From an uncultured Collinsella sp. (lineage in GTDB: Bacteria; Actinomycetota; Coriobacteriia; Coriobacteriales; Coriobacteriaceae): a stretch of 11,810 nucleotides of DNA. Both the position numbers and the translations under genes were made by a program. The notes beneath the pieces were generated by a model. The model was not told the origin of the DNA, did not search any database, and worked only from the letters and a program-made list of their open reading frames with translations. The stretch's first letter is position 1. Each line of letters opens with the position of its first letter. Where the stretch lies: assembly GCA_958447445.1 (NCBI GenBank), contig CAUDAE010000051.1, positions 1-11,810 of the forward strand. Direction: 5' to 3'. Positions 5,602-11,810 of this stretch are shown one piece after another.

Positions 5602-6189
5602 TTACAGTGAGCCCTTGGTGCTGGGGATGCCCTGCACGCGGGGATCGAGCTCGCAGGCGTGACGCATCGTGCGGCCCACGGCCTTAAAGGCGGCCTCGAT
5701 AATGTGGTGCGAGTTGCCGCCCGCCAGCTCGCGCACGTGCAGCGTGAGCTTGGCGTCGCGCGCAAAGGCGTAGAAGAACTCGACGGCCAGCTCGGTATCG
5801 AAGGTGCCCACGCGCTCGGTCGGCACGGGCAGCTCGCAGTAGGCCTGCCCGCGACCCGAGATGTCAACGGTGGCCATCACAAGCGTCTCATCCATGGCGA
5901 TCGCCGCGTCGGCAAAGCGTGTGATGCCTGCCTTGTCGCCCAGCGCCTGGCAGAACGCCTCGCCCAGCACAATGCCCGTGTCCTCGACGGTGTGGTGTGC
6001 ATCGACCTCCACGTCGCCCACCGCGTGTACCGTCAGATCAAACAGGCCATGGCGGCCAAAGGCGTTGAGTATGTGGTCGAAAAACGGCACGCCGGTCGAG
6101 ATATCGCACGCGCCGCTTCCATCCAGGTCGAGCTTTACGACAATGTCGGTCTCGCCCGTCTTGCGGGTCACCTCGGCATAGCGGTCCAT
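5602..6189 (-). CDS. hisB: Imidazoleglycerol-phosphate dehydratase
   Basis: The 195-aa dehydratase turns imidazole glycerol phosphate into imidazole acetol phosphate. It is the one-domain form, with no N-terminal HAD phosphatase, unlike the bifunctional HisB of enterobacteria. The two manganese-binding motifs are plain: HHTVED at 65-70 and HHIIEAAFKA at 161-170, along with FFDHILNAFGRHG at 36-48 and the conserved C-terminal STKG at 190-193. The length is typical. It starts directly after the hisC stop with no gap; its ribosome binding site GGAGGAG lies in the last codons of hisC, so the two are probably coupled. A hairpin follows its stop. Confidence 0.96.
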   Translation of the reverse strand: MDRYAEVTRKTGETDIVVKLDLDGSGACDISTGVPFFDHILNAFGRHGLFDLTVHAVGDVEVDAHHTVEDTGIVLGEAFCQALGDKAGITRFADAAIAMDETLVMATVDISGRGQAYCELPVPTERVGTFDTELAVEFFYAFARDAKLTLHVRELAGGNSHHIIEAAFKAVGRTMRHACELDPRVQGIPSTKGSL

Positions 6190-7305
6190 CTACATCTCCT
6201 CCTTCACCAGCGCGGCAAACGCAGCCAGCACCTCGTCGTTTTCCCGCGGGGTGCCCACGGTAATGCGCAGGCAGTCCGCGAGCCCCGGCGCGTAGCTAAA
6301 GTCGCGCACCAAAATCGAATACTCGTCGCGCAGACGCTCGCGCACGCGCGTGGCATGCGACGTACGCACGAGCACAAAGTTCGCCGCGCTCGGCCATGCC
6401 TCCACGGGCATGCCCTCGGCAGCCATTGCACGCAGGGCGCACAACTCGCACTCGCGCTCGGATGCGACCTGTGCCACCACAGGCGCATACGCATCGCGGG
6501 CACGCACGCAGGCAAGCGCCGCCGCCTGGCTCAGCACGTTGACCGAATAGATCTGGCGAATCGCCGCGAACACGTCGATGACCTCGGGCGCCGCGATCAC
6601 ATAGCCCAGACGCGTGCCGGCGGCGCCAAACGCCTTGGACAGCGTATGCAGAATCACCAGGTTGGGATGCTCGGCGATAAGCCCCTGCGCCGTGGTAGCC
6701 GCGCCAAACGAATCGTCCGCAAACTCAACGTAGGCCTCGTCGACCATCACCATGCCGGGGCACGCATCGCACAGTGCCGCGACAAAGTCGAGCGGCGCCA
6801 CGTCACCCGTGGGATTGTTGGGCGAGGTCACGATCGCCAGATCGCACTCGGGAGCCGCCGCAAGCACCGCCGCCTGGTCGAGCTCAAAGGTCGCCGGGTC
6901 GCGCCACACGTCGCGCACCTCGGTCTGACAGAGCGATGCAAAGAACGCATACTCGCTGAAGCACGGCGGGCAGTTGAGCAGGGTCCGGCCCGCGCCGCCA
7001 AACGCCAGCAGGTAGTTATAGAGCAGCTCGTCGCCGCCGTTGCCCACGCAGATATTCTCGCGAGCCACGCCATGCCAAGCGGCAAGCTCGTCGCGCAGGT
7101 CACAGGACATGGGATCGGGATAGCGGTTGAGCGGTGTAGCAGCCAGGGCGGCGTCGACCGCTTCGCGCACGCCGGCCGGCACGGGATAGGTGTTCTCGTT
7201 GGCCGAAAGGTTGATGCGCGTGGGCGTAAAGTTGGGATCGTAGGGCTCAATGCCGGCCAAGTAGGGCTGGACGAGCTCCTTCATGCGGGGCGTCAGCTCG
7301 GCCAT
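6190..7305 (-). CDS. hisC: Histidinol-phosphate aminotransferase
   Basis: The 371-aa PLP-dependent class I/II aminotransferase makes L-histidinol phosphate from imidazole acetol phosphate and glutamate. The PLP lysine is K224 in TLSKAFG; N164 in SPNNPTG, D189 and Y192 in DEAY, and an arginine in GTRLGY (232) complete the cofactor site. NLSANEN (32-38) near the N-terminus and RITVGTP near the C-terminus fit HisC. The start at 7305 was preferred over an in-frame ATG 12 codons upstream because GAGGAGG of the hisD end is then well spaced and the product begins MAELTPRMKEL. It starts 1 nt after the hisD stop (TAATATG), a sign of coupling. Other aminotransferases share the fold, but the operon fixes the role. 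Confidence 0.95.
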   Translation of the reverse strand: MAELTPRMKELVQPYLAGIEPYDPNFTPTRINLSANENTYPVPAGVREAVDAALAATPLNRYPDPMSCDLRDELAAWHGVARENICVGNGGDELLYNYLLAFGGAGRTLLNCPPCFSEYAFFASLCQTEVRDVWRDPATFELDQAAVLAAAPECDLAIVTSPNNPTGDVAPLDFVAALCDACPGMVMVDEAYVEFADDSFGAATTAQGLIAEHPNLVILHTLSKAFGAAGTRLGYVIAAPEVIDVFAAIRQIYSVNVLSQAAALACVRARDAYAPVVAQVASERECELCALRAMAAEGMPVEAWPSAANFVLVRTSHATRVRERLRDEYSILVRDFSYAPGLADCLRITVGTPRENDEVLAAFAALVKEEM

Positions 7306-7306
7306 A

Positions 7307-8743
7307 TTAGGCCTCCTCGCCGGTCGCGCCAGCGGCACCACCCGCAGCTGCCGCCAGGTCCACGCCCTCGGTAACCGTCGCCACGGCGTCGCCCGGCCAG
7401 GCGACCTTGGTCAGGTCGGCCGCAGCCAGCGACTCGGCACTCACGGCATCCTCGCCCTGCTCCAGCACGCGACGACGCAGGGCGGCAGAGAGCGCGTGCG
7501 CCCACAGGCCCTCGGCCTCGGCCAGACGTTGTGTGGCGGGAGCGTCGGAGAGCAGACCCTCGGGCGTATAGCAAATGACGCTCGAGCGCTTAACGAACTC
7601 TTCGACCGAAAGCGGGTTGGAGAACATGGCCGTGCCGCCGGTCGGCAGCGTGTGGTTGGGGCCAGCAACATAATCGCCAAGCGGCTCGGAGCTCCAAGCG
7701 CCCACAAAGATGGCGCCGGCGTTGCGAATGCCGCCAAGCAGGCCCATTGCGTCCTTGCAGTGCAGCTCAAGGTGCTCGGGCGCCACGGTGTTCACGGCCT
7801 CGACGGCAGCGTCCATGTCGGCGGCCACCACGATGGTGCCCTCGTTGTCGAGCGAGGCGCGCGTGATCTCGGCACGCGGCGACTGCGCCACCAGGATGTC
7901 GATGCCGGCCTCGACCTCGCGCGCAAACTGCTCGTCGCAAGTCACCAGATAGCAGGCTGCCAGTGGATCGTGCTCGGCCTGAGCCATCAGGTCTGCCGCG
8001 ACCACCATAGGCTTGGCCGTGGCATCGGCCAGCACGCAGACCTCGGACGGGCCAGCGACCATGTCGATTCCCACATCGCCCGAGACGATCTGCTTGGCAG
8101 CGGCAACAAAAGCGTTGCCCGGACCGGTGATTTTATCGACACGCGGAATGGTCTCGGTACCGTACGCCAGCGCGGCCACGGCCTGAGCGCCGCCCACCAT
8201 ATAGATTTCGTCCACGCCGCCGAGTTTTGCCGCGGCGAGCGTGTAGGGGCTGATCAGGCCGTCCTTTTGCGGCGGGGTCACCATGACCACACGCTTGACG
8301 CCGGCAACCTTGGCGGGAATGGCGTTCATGAGCACGGTGGAGGGATATTGCGCGCGGCCGCCCGGTACATAGATGCCGGCCGCCGCGAGCGGGGTTACCT
8401 TAACGCCGAGCATCGTGCCGTCCGGGCGCGTGGTAAACCAGCTCTGCTCGACCTCGCGCTGGTGGAACTCACGAATCTGGCGCGCGGCCTTCGCGAGCGC
8501 CGCGACAAAAGCGGGATCGAGGCCTTCGAGCGCGGCATCGATCTGCTCTTGCGGCAAGCGGAAGCTCTGTAGCTCAACACCGTCAAAACGCTGGCAGTAA
8601 TCGCGCACCGCGGCATCGCCGTTGGCACGCACGTTAGCCACGATATCGCGGGCGGCGTCAACGATGTTTTGCGGCAGCACGCCCTTGCGGTTGAGCTGGT
8701 TGGTAACGAGGCGCTCACCGGGAGCAAGCTTGATAGTCTTCAT
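7307..8743 (-). CDS. hisD: Histidinol dehydrogenase
   Basis: The 478-aa zinc enzyme oxidises L-histidinol to L-histidine in two NAD-dependent steps, the end of the pathway. Likely zinc ligands are Q255 and H258 (LMAQAEHDP), D357 (GDYVAGPNH) and H416 (GLWAHA). The catalytic pair E323-H324 lies in APEHLELH. The signature around 230-245 (AGPSEVCVLAD) is clear. Most family members are about 430 aa; this one has an extra C-terminal tail from about 427 that is alanine-rich and ends GAAGATGEEA, with no recognisable domain. The ATG has AGGGGA (8751-8756) at 7 nt. It is separated from hisZG by 105 nt. Confidence 0.95.
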   Translation of the reverse strand: MKTIKLAPGERLVTNQLNRKGVLPQNIVDAARDIVANVRANGDAAVRDYCQRFDGVELQSFRLPQEQIDAALEGLDPAFVAALAKAARQIREFHQREVEQSWFTTRPDGTMLGVKVTPLAAAGIYVPGGRAQYPSTVLMNAIPAKVAGVKRVVMVTPPQKDGLISPYTLAAAKLGGVDEIYMVGGAQAVAALAYGTETIPRVDKITGPGNAFVAAAKQIVSGDVGIDMVAGPSEVCVLADATAKPMVVAADLMAQAEHDPLAACYLVTCDEQFAREVEAGIDILVAQSPRAEITRASLDNEGTIVVAADMDAAVEAVNTVAPEHLELHCKDAMGLLGGIRNAGAIFVGAWSSEPLGDYVAGPNHTLPTGGTAMFSNPLSVEEFVKRSSVICYTPEGLLSDAPATQRLAEAEGLWAHALSAALRRRVLEQGEDAVSAESLAAADLTKVAWPGDAVATVTEGVDLAAAAGGAAGATGEEA

Positions 8744-8848
8744 ATCGGTATCCCCTATCGATCGAGGTTGTGTTCGAAAAACGAGAGACCGGGCGGCGGC
8801 GCCAATCGGACCGCAGCCCGTACGTTGGGGCGCCCGTGCGTGCTCGCG
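8744..8848. other. 105-nt spacer between hisZG and hisD with weak hairpin
   Basis: On the his transcript, arms at 8810-8819 and 8791-8800 can form a GC-rich stem with one mismatch and a 9-nt loop. A five-T run (8777-8781) follows, but 9 nt beyond the stem, too far for a standard intrinsic terminator. It may be a partial attenuator or chance GC-rich pairing. No internal promoter is clear. Confidence 0.3.
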
Positions 8849-10564
8849 CTATTGTGCCGAGCCCGCGACGGGCTCAAAATGCTTGTCCTTCACGGCCGCC
8901 GCCAAGCGATCTGCCAGATTGCGCACGCGCGGATCAAGGCGCGCAGCACCCGGGTTGACGAAGAAGCGGGCCGTGCAGTCCATGATGCGGCCGGTGATGA
9001 CCAGGTCGTTATCGCGCAGCGTGGCGCCCGTGGCGGTAATATCCACGATACGGTCGGTCATACCGACGATGGGGCCCAGCTCGATGTTACCGTGTAGCGA
9101 GACGATATCGGCGTTCACACCGCGCTCGGCATACCAGGCACTCGCGATGCGCGGATACTTGGTGGCCACGCGAAGCGACCCACGGCGGGCATAGTTGCGA
9201 TCGGCCTGGCCGGCGCGCCACGCGGGCTCCGCCTCGATAAACGTGCACAGGCCGTAGCCCAGATCGACCAGCTGCAGCAGGTTGAGGTCGGCCTCGATAA
9301 GCGAGTCCCAACCGCAGATGCCGCAGTCGGCACCGCCACAGCCCACAAAGGCGGGCGCATCGCTGGGGCGCACGATGACAAACTCGATATCGCCGACCGT
9401 GCCCTCGTCGGCACGCGTGTCGCGGCCGCGCACGATTAGATGACGGCCGGGGTCACGCAGCTCAGAGACGTCCAGGCCCGCGGCCTCGAGCACGTCGAGC
9501 GTATCGGCCTTAAGCGAGCCCTTGGGCACAGCGATGCGCAGCGGGCCCTCGGCGCCACGGCCCGCGGCGTGATCGCCATCGGAAGCGGCATCCTCGGCCG
9601 AGGTGCGCGCGGCCTCCAGGCGCTCGAGCGAAAAGGCGAAGCCCGCCGCCGGCACCTCGATACCGTCGCCAAATGCGCCGGTAAAGATGGAGTCGTAGCG
9701 ACCGCCCGAACCGACCGGATCGGGCAGGCCGCCAGCATAGGCCTTAAAGACCAGGCCCGTGTAGTAATCGAAAGAGTTCATGATGGAGAAGTCGAACGAC
9801 AGCACCTGGGCGTCCTCGGGTGCCAGGCCCTCGACCAGGGCACGCAGCTCGCGCGTCAGCGGCGCGACAATACCGGCGGCCTCCAGCAGCGCGTCCACGC
9901 GGTCGAGCACCTCGGCACCGCCGTGCAAACGCGGCAGCTCGCTAATGGCGGCCTTGACGGCATCGGACTCGGTGCTTGCCGCCACGCGGGCATCGAGGCC
10001 CACAAAGTCGTTGGCGTGCACGCAGCGCAGGGCCTCGGCGGCCAGCTCGCGATCCTCGCACGCCGCGAGCAGCTCCTTAAACGGACGCACGCTACCTGCG
10101 ATAATGCGCGCATCGGGAAGTGCCAGCTTGCGCACCGCCTCGGCCACGAGCGAGACGATCTCGACATCGCCCGCGGTATCGCCCGCACCGATAAGCTCAA
10201 AACCCAGTTGCGTAAACTGACGCGAGCCGCCGGCATTGCGCTGACACTCGCGAACCACCGGCGCCTCGTAGCGAAGGCGCAGGGGCAGGTCGGCCGCGCG
10301 CATGCGGGTCGAAACCAGGCGCACGATCGGCAGCGTGTTGTCGGGACGGACCACCAGCAGGCGACCGTCGTCATCAAAGAGCTTAAACGGCGTGTCCGCA
10401 ATGCGGCCGCCTTCCTCGAGTGAACCCTTGTCCTCGAGCAGCGGCGTCTCGACCGGAAGGTAATGATGCTCCCTAAAGCAGCCCTTCACCGTACATGCGA
10501 TCTCCTCGCGTGCCTGAGCCTCCTCGGGCAATATGTCCCGGAATCCCCACGGTGTGGCCGTCAT
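8849..10564 (-). CDS. hisZG: Fused HisZ-HisG, ATP phosphoribosyltransferase
   Basis: The 571-aa protein joins two subunits that are usually separate. Residues 1 to about 320 are HisZ, the catalytically inactive histidyl-tRNA synthetase-like regulatory subunit: PWGFRDILPEEA at 5-16, RPDNTLPIVR at 73-82, and SFDYYTGLVFKAY (264-276) followed by GSGGRYDS (285-292). A hydrophilic, probably flexible linker spans about 318-340. From 341 follows short-form HisG: LRIAVPKGSL, RVATKYPRIAS at 465-475 and the PRPP-binding DITATGATLRDN at 508-519. HisG joins ATP and PRPP, the first and feedback-controlled pathway step. The short form lacks its own regulatory domain and depends on HisZ, so fusion fixes a 1:1 ratio. 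The frame is continuous. The HisG part has an unusual cysteine cluster (C409, C414, C417). The ATG has CCTCCTC (minus GAGGAGG, 10573-10579) at 8 nt. It is the first gene of the operon. Confidence 0.93.
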   Translation of the reverse strand: MTATPWGFRDILPEEAQAREEIACTVKGCFREHHYLPVETPLLEDKGSLEEGGRIADTPFKLFDDDGRLLVVRPDNTLPIVRLVSTRMRAADLPLRLRYEAPVVRECQRNAGGSRQFTQLGFELIGAGDTAGDVEIVSLVAEAVRKLALPDARIIAGSVRPFKELLAACEDRELAAEALRCVHANDFVGLDARVAASTESDAVKAAISELPRLHGGAEVLDRVDALLEAAGIVAPLTRELRALVEGLAPEDAQVLSFDFSIMNSFDYYTGLVFKAYAGGLPDPVGSGGRYDSIFTGAFGDGIEVPAAGFAFSLERLEAARTSAEDAASDGDHAAGRGAEGPLRIAVPKGSLKADTLDVLEAAGLDVSELRDPGRHLIVRGRDTRADEGTVGDIEFVIVRPSDAPAFVGCGGADCGICGWDSLIEADLNLLQLVDLGYGLCTFIEAEPAWRAGQADRNYARRGSLRVATKYPRIASAWYAERGVNADIVSLHGNIELGPIVGMTDRIVDITATGATLRDNDLVITGRIMDCTARFFVNPGAARLDPRVRNLADRLAAAVKDKHFEPVAGSAQ

Positions 10565-10733
10565 CTGGTGAGCCTCCTCATGCTGTGTTTCATATAGAAC
10601 AGAAGACCGGCATAGCTCCGCCGGTCTTCTGGGTACTTTAGCATACTAGAGTGTTTGCGGGGAAAATCCGTCGCAGCCGCTCACGCCGTATTCATTTGGA
10701 AACATAGGGCAGATTGCCGCAACCCAACCCCAC
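10565..10733. other. His operon leader region
   Basis: These 169 bp lie between the frlC-like stop and hisZG. The RBS occupies 10573-10579 and a 12-bp hairpin 10600-10631. TATGCT on the minus strand at 10640-10645 could be a -10 box, but no good -35 lies upstream of it; a second -10-like TATATG at 10591-10596 is equally unsupported. No T-box motif or histidine-rich leader peptide is seen. Confidence 0.45.
10600..10631 (-). terminator. 12-bp perfect hairpin upstream of hisZG
   Basis: The arms CAGAAGACCGGC (10600-10611) and GCCGGTCTTCTG (10620-10631) are perfectly complementary, with an 8-nt loop. On the minus strand the stem is followed by TTCTATAT, a moderate U-rich tail. It can be read as the intrinsic terminator of the upstream frlB-frlC operon (103 nt past the frlC stop) or as an attenuator in the his leader, 35 nt before the hisZG ATG. 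Confidence 0.6.
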
Positions 10734-11570
10734 CTAGGCGCCAATCGCACGACGGTACTCCGCCATAACCTGAGCGTCGGCCGCCGCAGGATTGGCAAAA
10801 TAGCGCCAGTCATAGGTCTCGGCCGAAACAACTCCGCGATAGCCGCGCGCCACCAGCCTGTCCAGGTCGGCGCGCATATCGCGGTTGCCGTCACCCCAGG
10901 CAAGATGCGTCGTGCCATCTGCCGCAACATCGACAAAATGCACGTGGGCGACATCATCGCCAAGTAGATCGAAATAATCGTCGATGGTATCCCCCGCCAC
11001 CGCCATAGCGCCCATATCCAGACACGCCTTAAGTGCCGGATGATCAACTGCCTCGATCATGCGCTTCGTATCGGCCGCCGAGTTCACGATCATCGACTCA
11101 ACCGGCTGTAGGGCCTCGAGCACCAGTCGCACGCCGCGCTCTCCCGCATGCTCGGCAATCGCACGCAGCATCGAGGCGCTGCGACCCCACGCGCCCTCGA
11201 TCGGCTCGTTCAAAAATGCCCAGCCGCTCGAGACCATGACCTGCTCGGCTCCAAGTTCCGCCGCGATATCTACAACGTTCTTAAAGTACGCGAGCGTGCG
11301 GGCACGCGCCTCATTCCCGCGCGCCGCGATATTCCACGGCTTGGGGTTGTTCTGTTCGGGACAAAGTCCCACAATCCGAACCCCATACCGCTGCGACAGC
11401 TCCCGTACCCGCTCGAGCGAATCGTATCCATGGCAATCGACATACAGATGCATCGCCCCGGTCCAAAGCTCGCAACACGTGTAGCCCGAAGCCGACGCCG
11501 AAGAAAAGAACTCCTCAAGATCAAAGTAGCGATGGCTGATATTCATAACGGCAAGCTGGGGGTAGCTCAT
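10734..11570 (-). CDS. frlC: FrlC-like sugar epimerase (AP-endonuclease 2 family)
   Basis: The 278-aa TIM-barrel protein belongs to the sugar phosphate isomerase/epimerase (xylose isomerase-like) family. Likely metal ligands are E152 (LVLEALQP), D185 (CLDMGAM), H211 (HVHFVD) and E251 (SAETYDW). From memory it resembles E. coli FrlC, fructoselysine 3-epimerase, in several blocks: ELWTG near 34-38, IVGLCPEQN at 66-74, WGR at 128-130, PVESM at 156-160 and RGYRG at 242-246. FrlC converts psicoselysine to fructoselysine so that FrlB can act after phosphorylation. The partial gene just upstream looks like FrlB, which supports this. The ATG at 11570 has GGAGAG (11576-11581) at 5 nt; an upstream in-frame ATG at 11630 does not look better. 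The family call is firm; the substrate (fructoselysine, glucoselysine or another sugar) is inferred. Confidence 0.75.
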   Translation of the reverse strand: MSYPQLAVMNISHRYFDLEEFFSSASASGYTCCELWTGAMHLYVDCHGYDSLERVRELSQRYGVRIVGLCPEQNNPKPWNIAARGNEARARTLAYFKNVVDIAAELGAEQVMVSSGWAFLNEPIEGAWGRSASMLRAIAEHAGERGVRLVLEALQPVESMIVNSAADTKRMIEAVDHPALKACLDMGAMAVAGDTIDDYFDLLGDDVAHVHFVDVAADGTTHLAWGDGNRDMRADLDRLVARGYRGVVSAETYDWRYFANPAAADAQVMAEYRRAIGA

Positions 11571-11591
11571 AATTACTCTCCAACCCAAACG

Positions 11592-11620
11592 GGGCCCCGT
11601 TCCATATAGGAGCGAGGCCC
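11592..11620 (-). terminator. Possible hairpin between frlB-like and frlC-like genes
   Basis: On the minus strand the arms from 11613-11620 and 11592-11599 form an 8-bp GC-rich stem with one G-U pair and a 13-nt loop, followed by CGTTTGGGTT. The tail is poor in U, so termination would be partial at best. The same site includes the perfect palindrome AACGGGGCCCCGTT (11588-11601), which gives an alternative structure. It lies 11-22 nt upstream of the frlC-like RBS. Confidence 0.35.
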
Positions 11621-11643
11621 AATTACACAAACGTTATTTGCTC

Positions 11644-11810
11644 TTAGTAATCGAACTGGTGATAGTAACGACGGTAGTTGAGGTTGTGCTTGGTGACCGT
11701 CTCGTAGTAAGCGGCAAGGCGATCGGTGATCAGCGAGGAGAGGATCCACGGGGACACGATGACGCGGAACTCGTCGTCAAGGCCGGGGATCGCGAACTCG
11801 GCGGTGTCGA
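11644..11810 (-). CDS. frlB: C-terminus of FrlB-like SIS-domain deglycase (partial)
   Basis: Only the last 54 residues and the TAA stop (11646-11644) are inside the window; the start lies beyond the right edge. The end of the protein, with a helix holding LAAYYETVTKHN and the tail YRRYYHQFDY, resembles the C-terminus I recall for E. coli FrlB (which has CYYLSIYKDHN and ends RRYYGGLVEY). FrlB is a SIS-domain enzyme that splits fructoselysine-6-phosphate into glucose-6-phosphate and lysine. The FrlC-like gene begins 73 nt downstream in the same direction, as expected for one operon. A related deglycase such as one acting on glucoselysine-6-phosphate is possible. The call rests on a short segment plus context. 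Confidence 0.6.
   Translation of the reverse strand, partial: DTAEFAIPGLDDEFRVIVSPWILSSLITDRLAAYYETVTKHNLNYRRYYHQFDY

Noticed and set aside
5523..5867. Longer HisH starting inside hisB
   Set aside because: The extension overlaps hisB by over 250 nt and crosses the hairpin; the GTG at 5522 has a proper RBS and the expected N-terminus.
10646..10705. His leader peptide for classical attenuation
   Set aside because: A 19-codon minus-strand frame exists here but has no histidine codons and no Shine-Dalgarno.
10565..10733. T-box riboswitch upstream of hisZG
   Set aside because: The region is short and I see neither the conserved T-box sequence nor a specifier-type stem.

Overview
The window is about 11.8 kb of GC-rich bacterial DNA. 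Most of it is one complete histidine-biosynthesis operon on the minus strand: hisZ-hisG (fused), hisD, hisC, hisB, hisH, hisA, hisF, hisI and hisE, running from 10564 down to 2460. The GC-rich genome, the fused short-form HisG, a PHP-type histidinol phosphatase and fructoselysine-type genes suggest an actinobacterial gut anaerobe of the Coriobacteriia, most like Collinsella. That assignment is inference from gene content; no 16S rRNA or other marker is present.

Layout from left to right. At 1-8 is the first codons of a minus-strand gene. At 11-559 (minus) is a YfcE-type metallophosphoesterase and at 614-1099 (minus) a stand-alone LarC C-terminal domain. A 301-bp divergent intergenic region (1100-1400) carries a near-perfect 23-bp inverted repeat. 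At 1401-2312 (plus) is a PHP-domain phosphatase that converges on the his operon and probably supplies its one missing step, histidinol-phosphate phosphatase, because the HisB here is the one-domain dehydratase only. The convergent gap (2313-2459) holds a 26-bp hairpin and a 23-bp tandem repeat; the repeat contains the hisE stop codon. The his operon follows. Upstream of it at 10734-11570 (minus) is an FrlC-like sugar epimerase, and at the right edge the C-terminus of an FrlB-like SIS-domain protein, together the end of a fructoselysine-type Amadori-product operon.

How the his genes fit together: HisZG starts the pathway from ATP and PRPP; HisE and HisI remove pyrophosphate and open the ring; HisA isomerises; HisH and HisF form the glutamine-dependent imidazole-glycerol-phosphate synthase; HisB dehydrates; HisC transaminates; the PHP protein removes phosphate; HisD oxidises histidinol to histidine. 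Several joins are tight (hisC/hisB 0 nt, hisD/hisC 1 nt, hisH/hisA overlap ATGA, hisA/hisF 3 nt), which suggests translational coupling. Three joins are wider (hisZG/hisD 105 nt, hisB/hisH 79 nt, hisF/hisI 142 nt), and the last two hold strong hairpin elements.

The most unusual items are the HisZ-HisG fusion with a cysteine-rich stretch in the HisG part, the stand-alone LarC C-terminal domain, and a set of intergenic palindromic elements, several sharing a GTCCC core, that look like dispersed repeats inserted in and around the his operon. No clear new multi-gene system such as a defence island, CRISPR array or mobile gene is visible.
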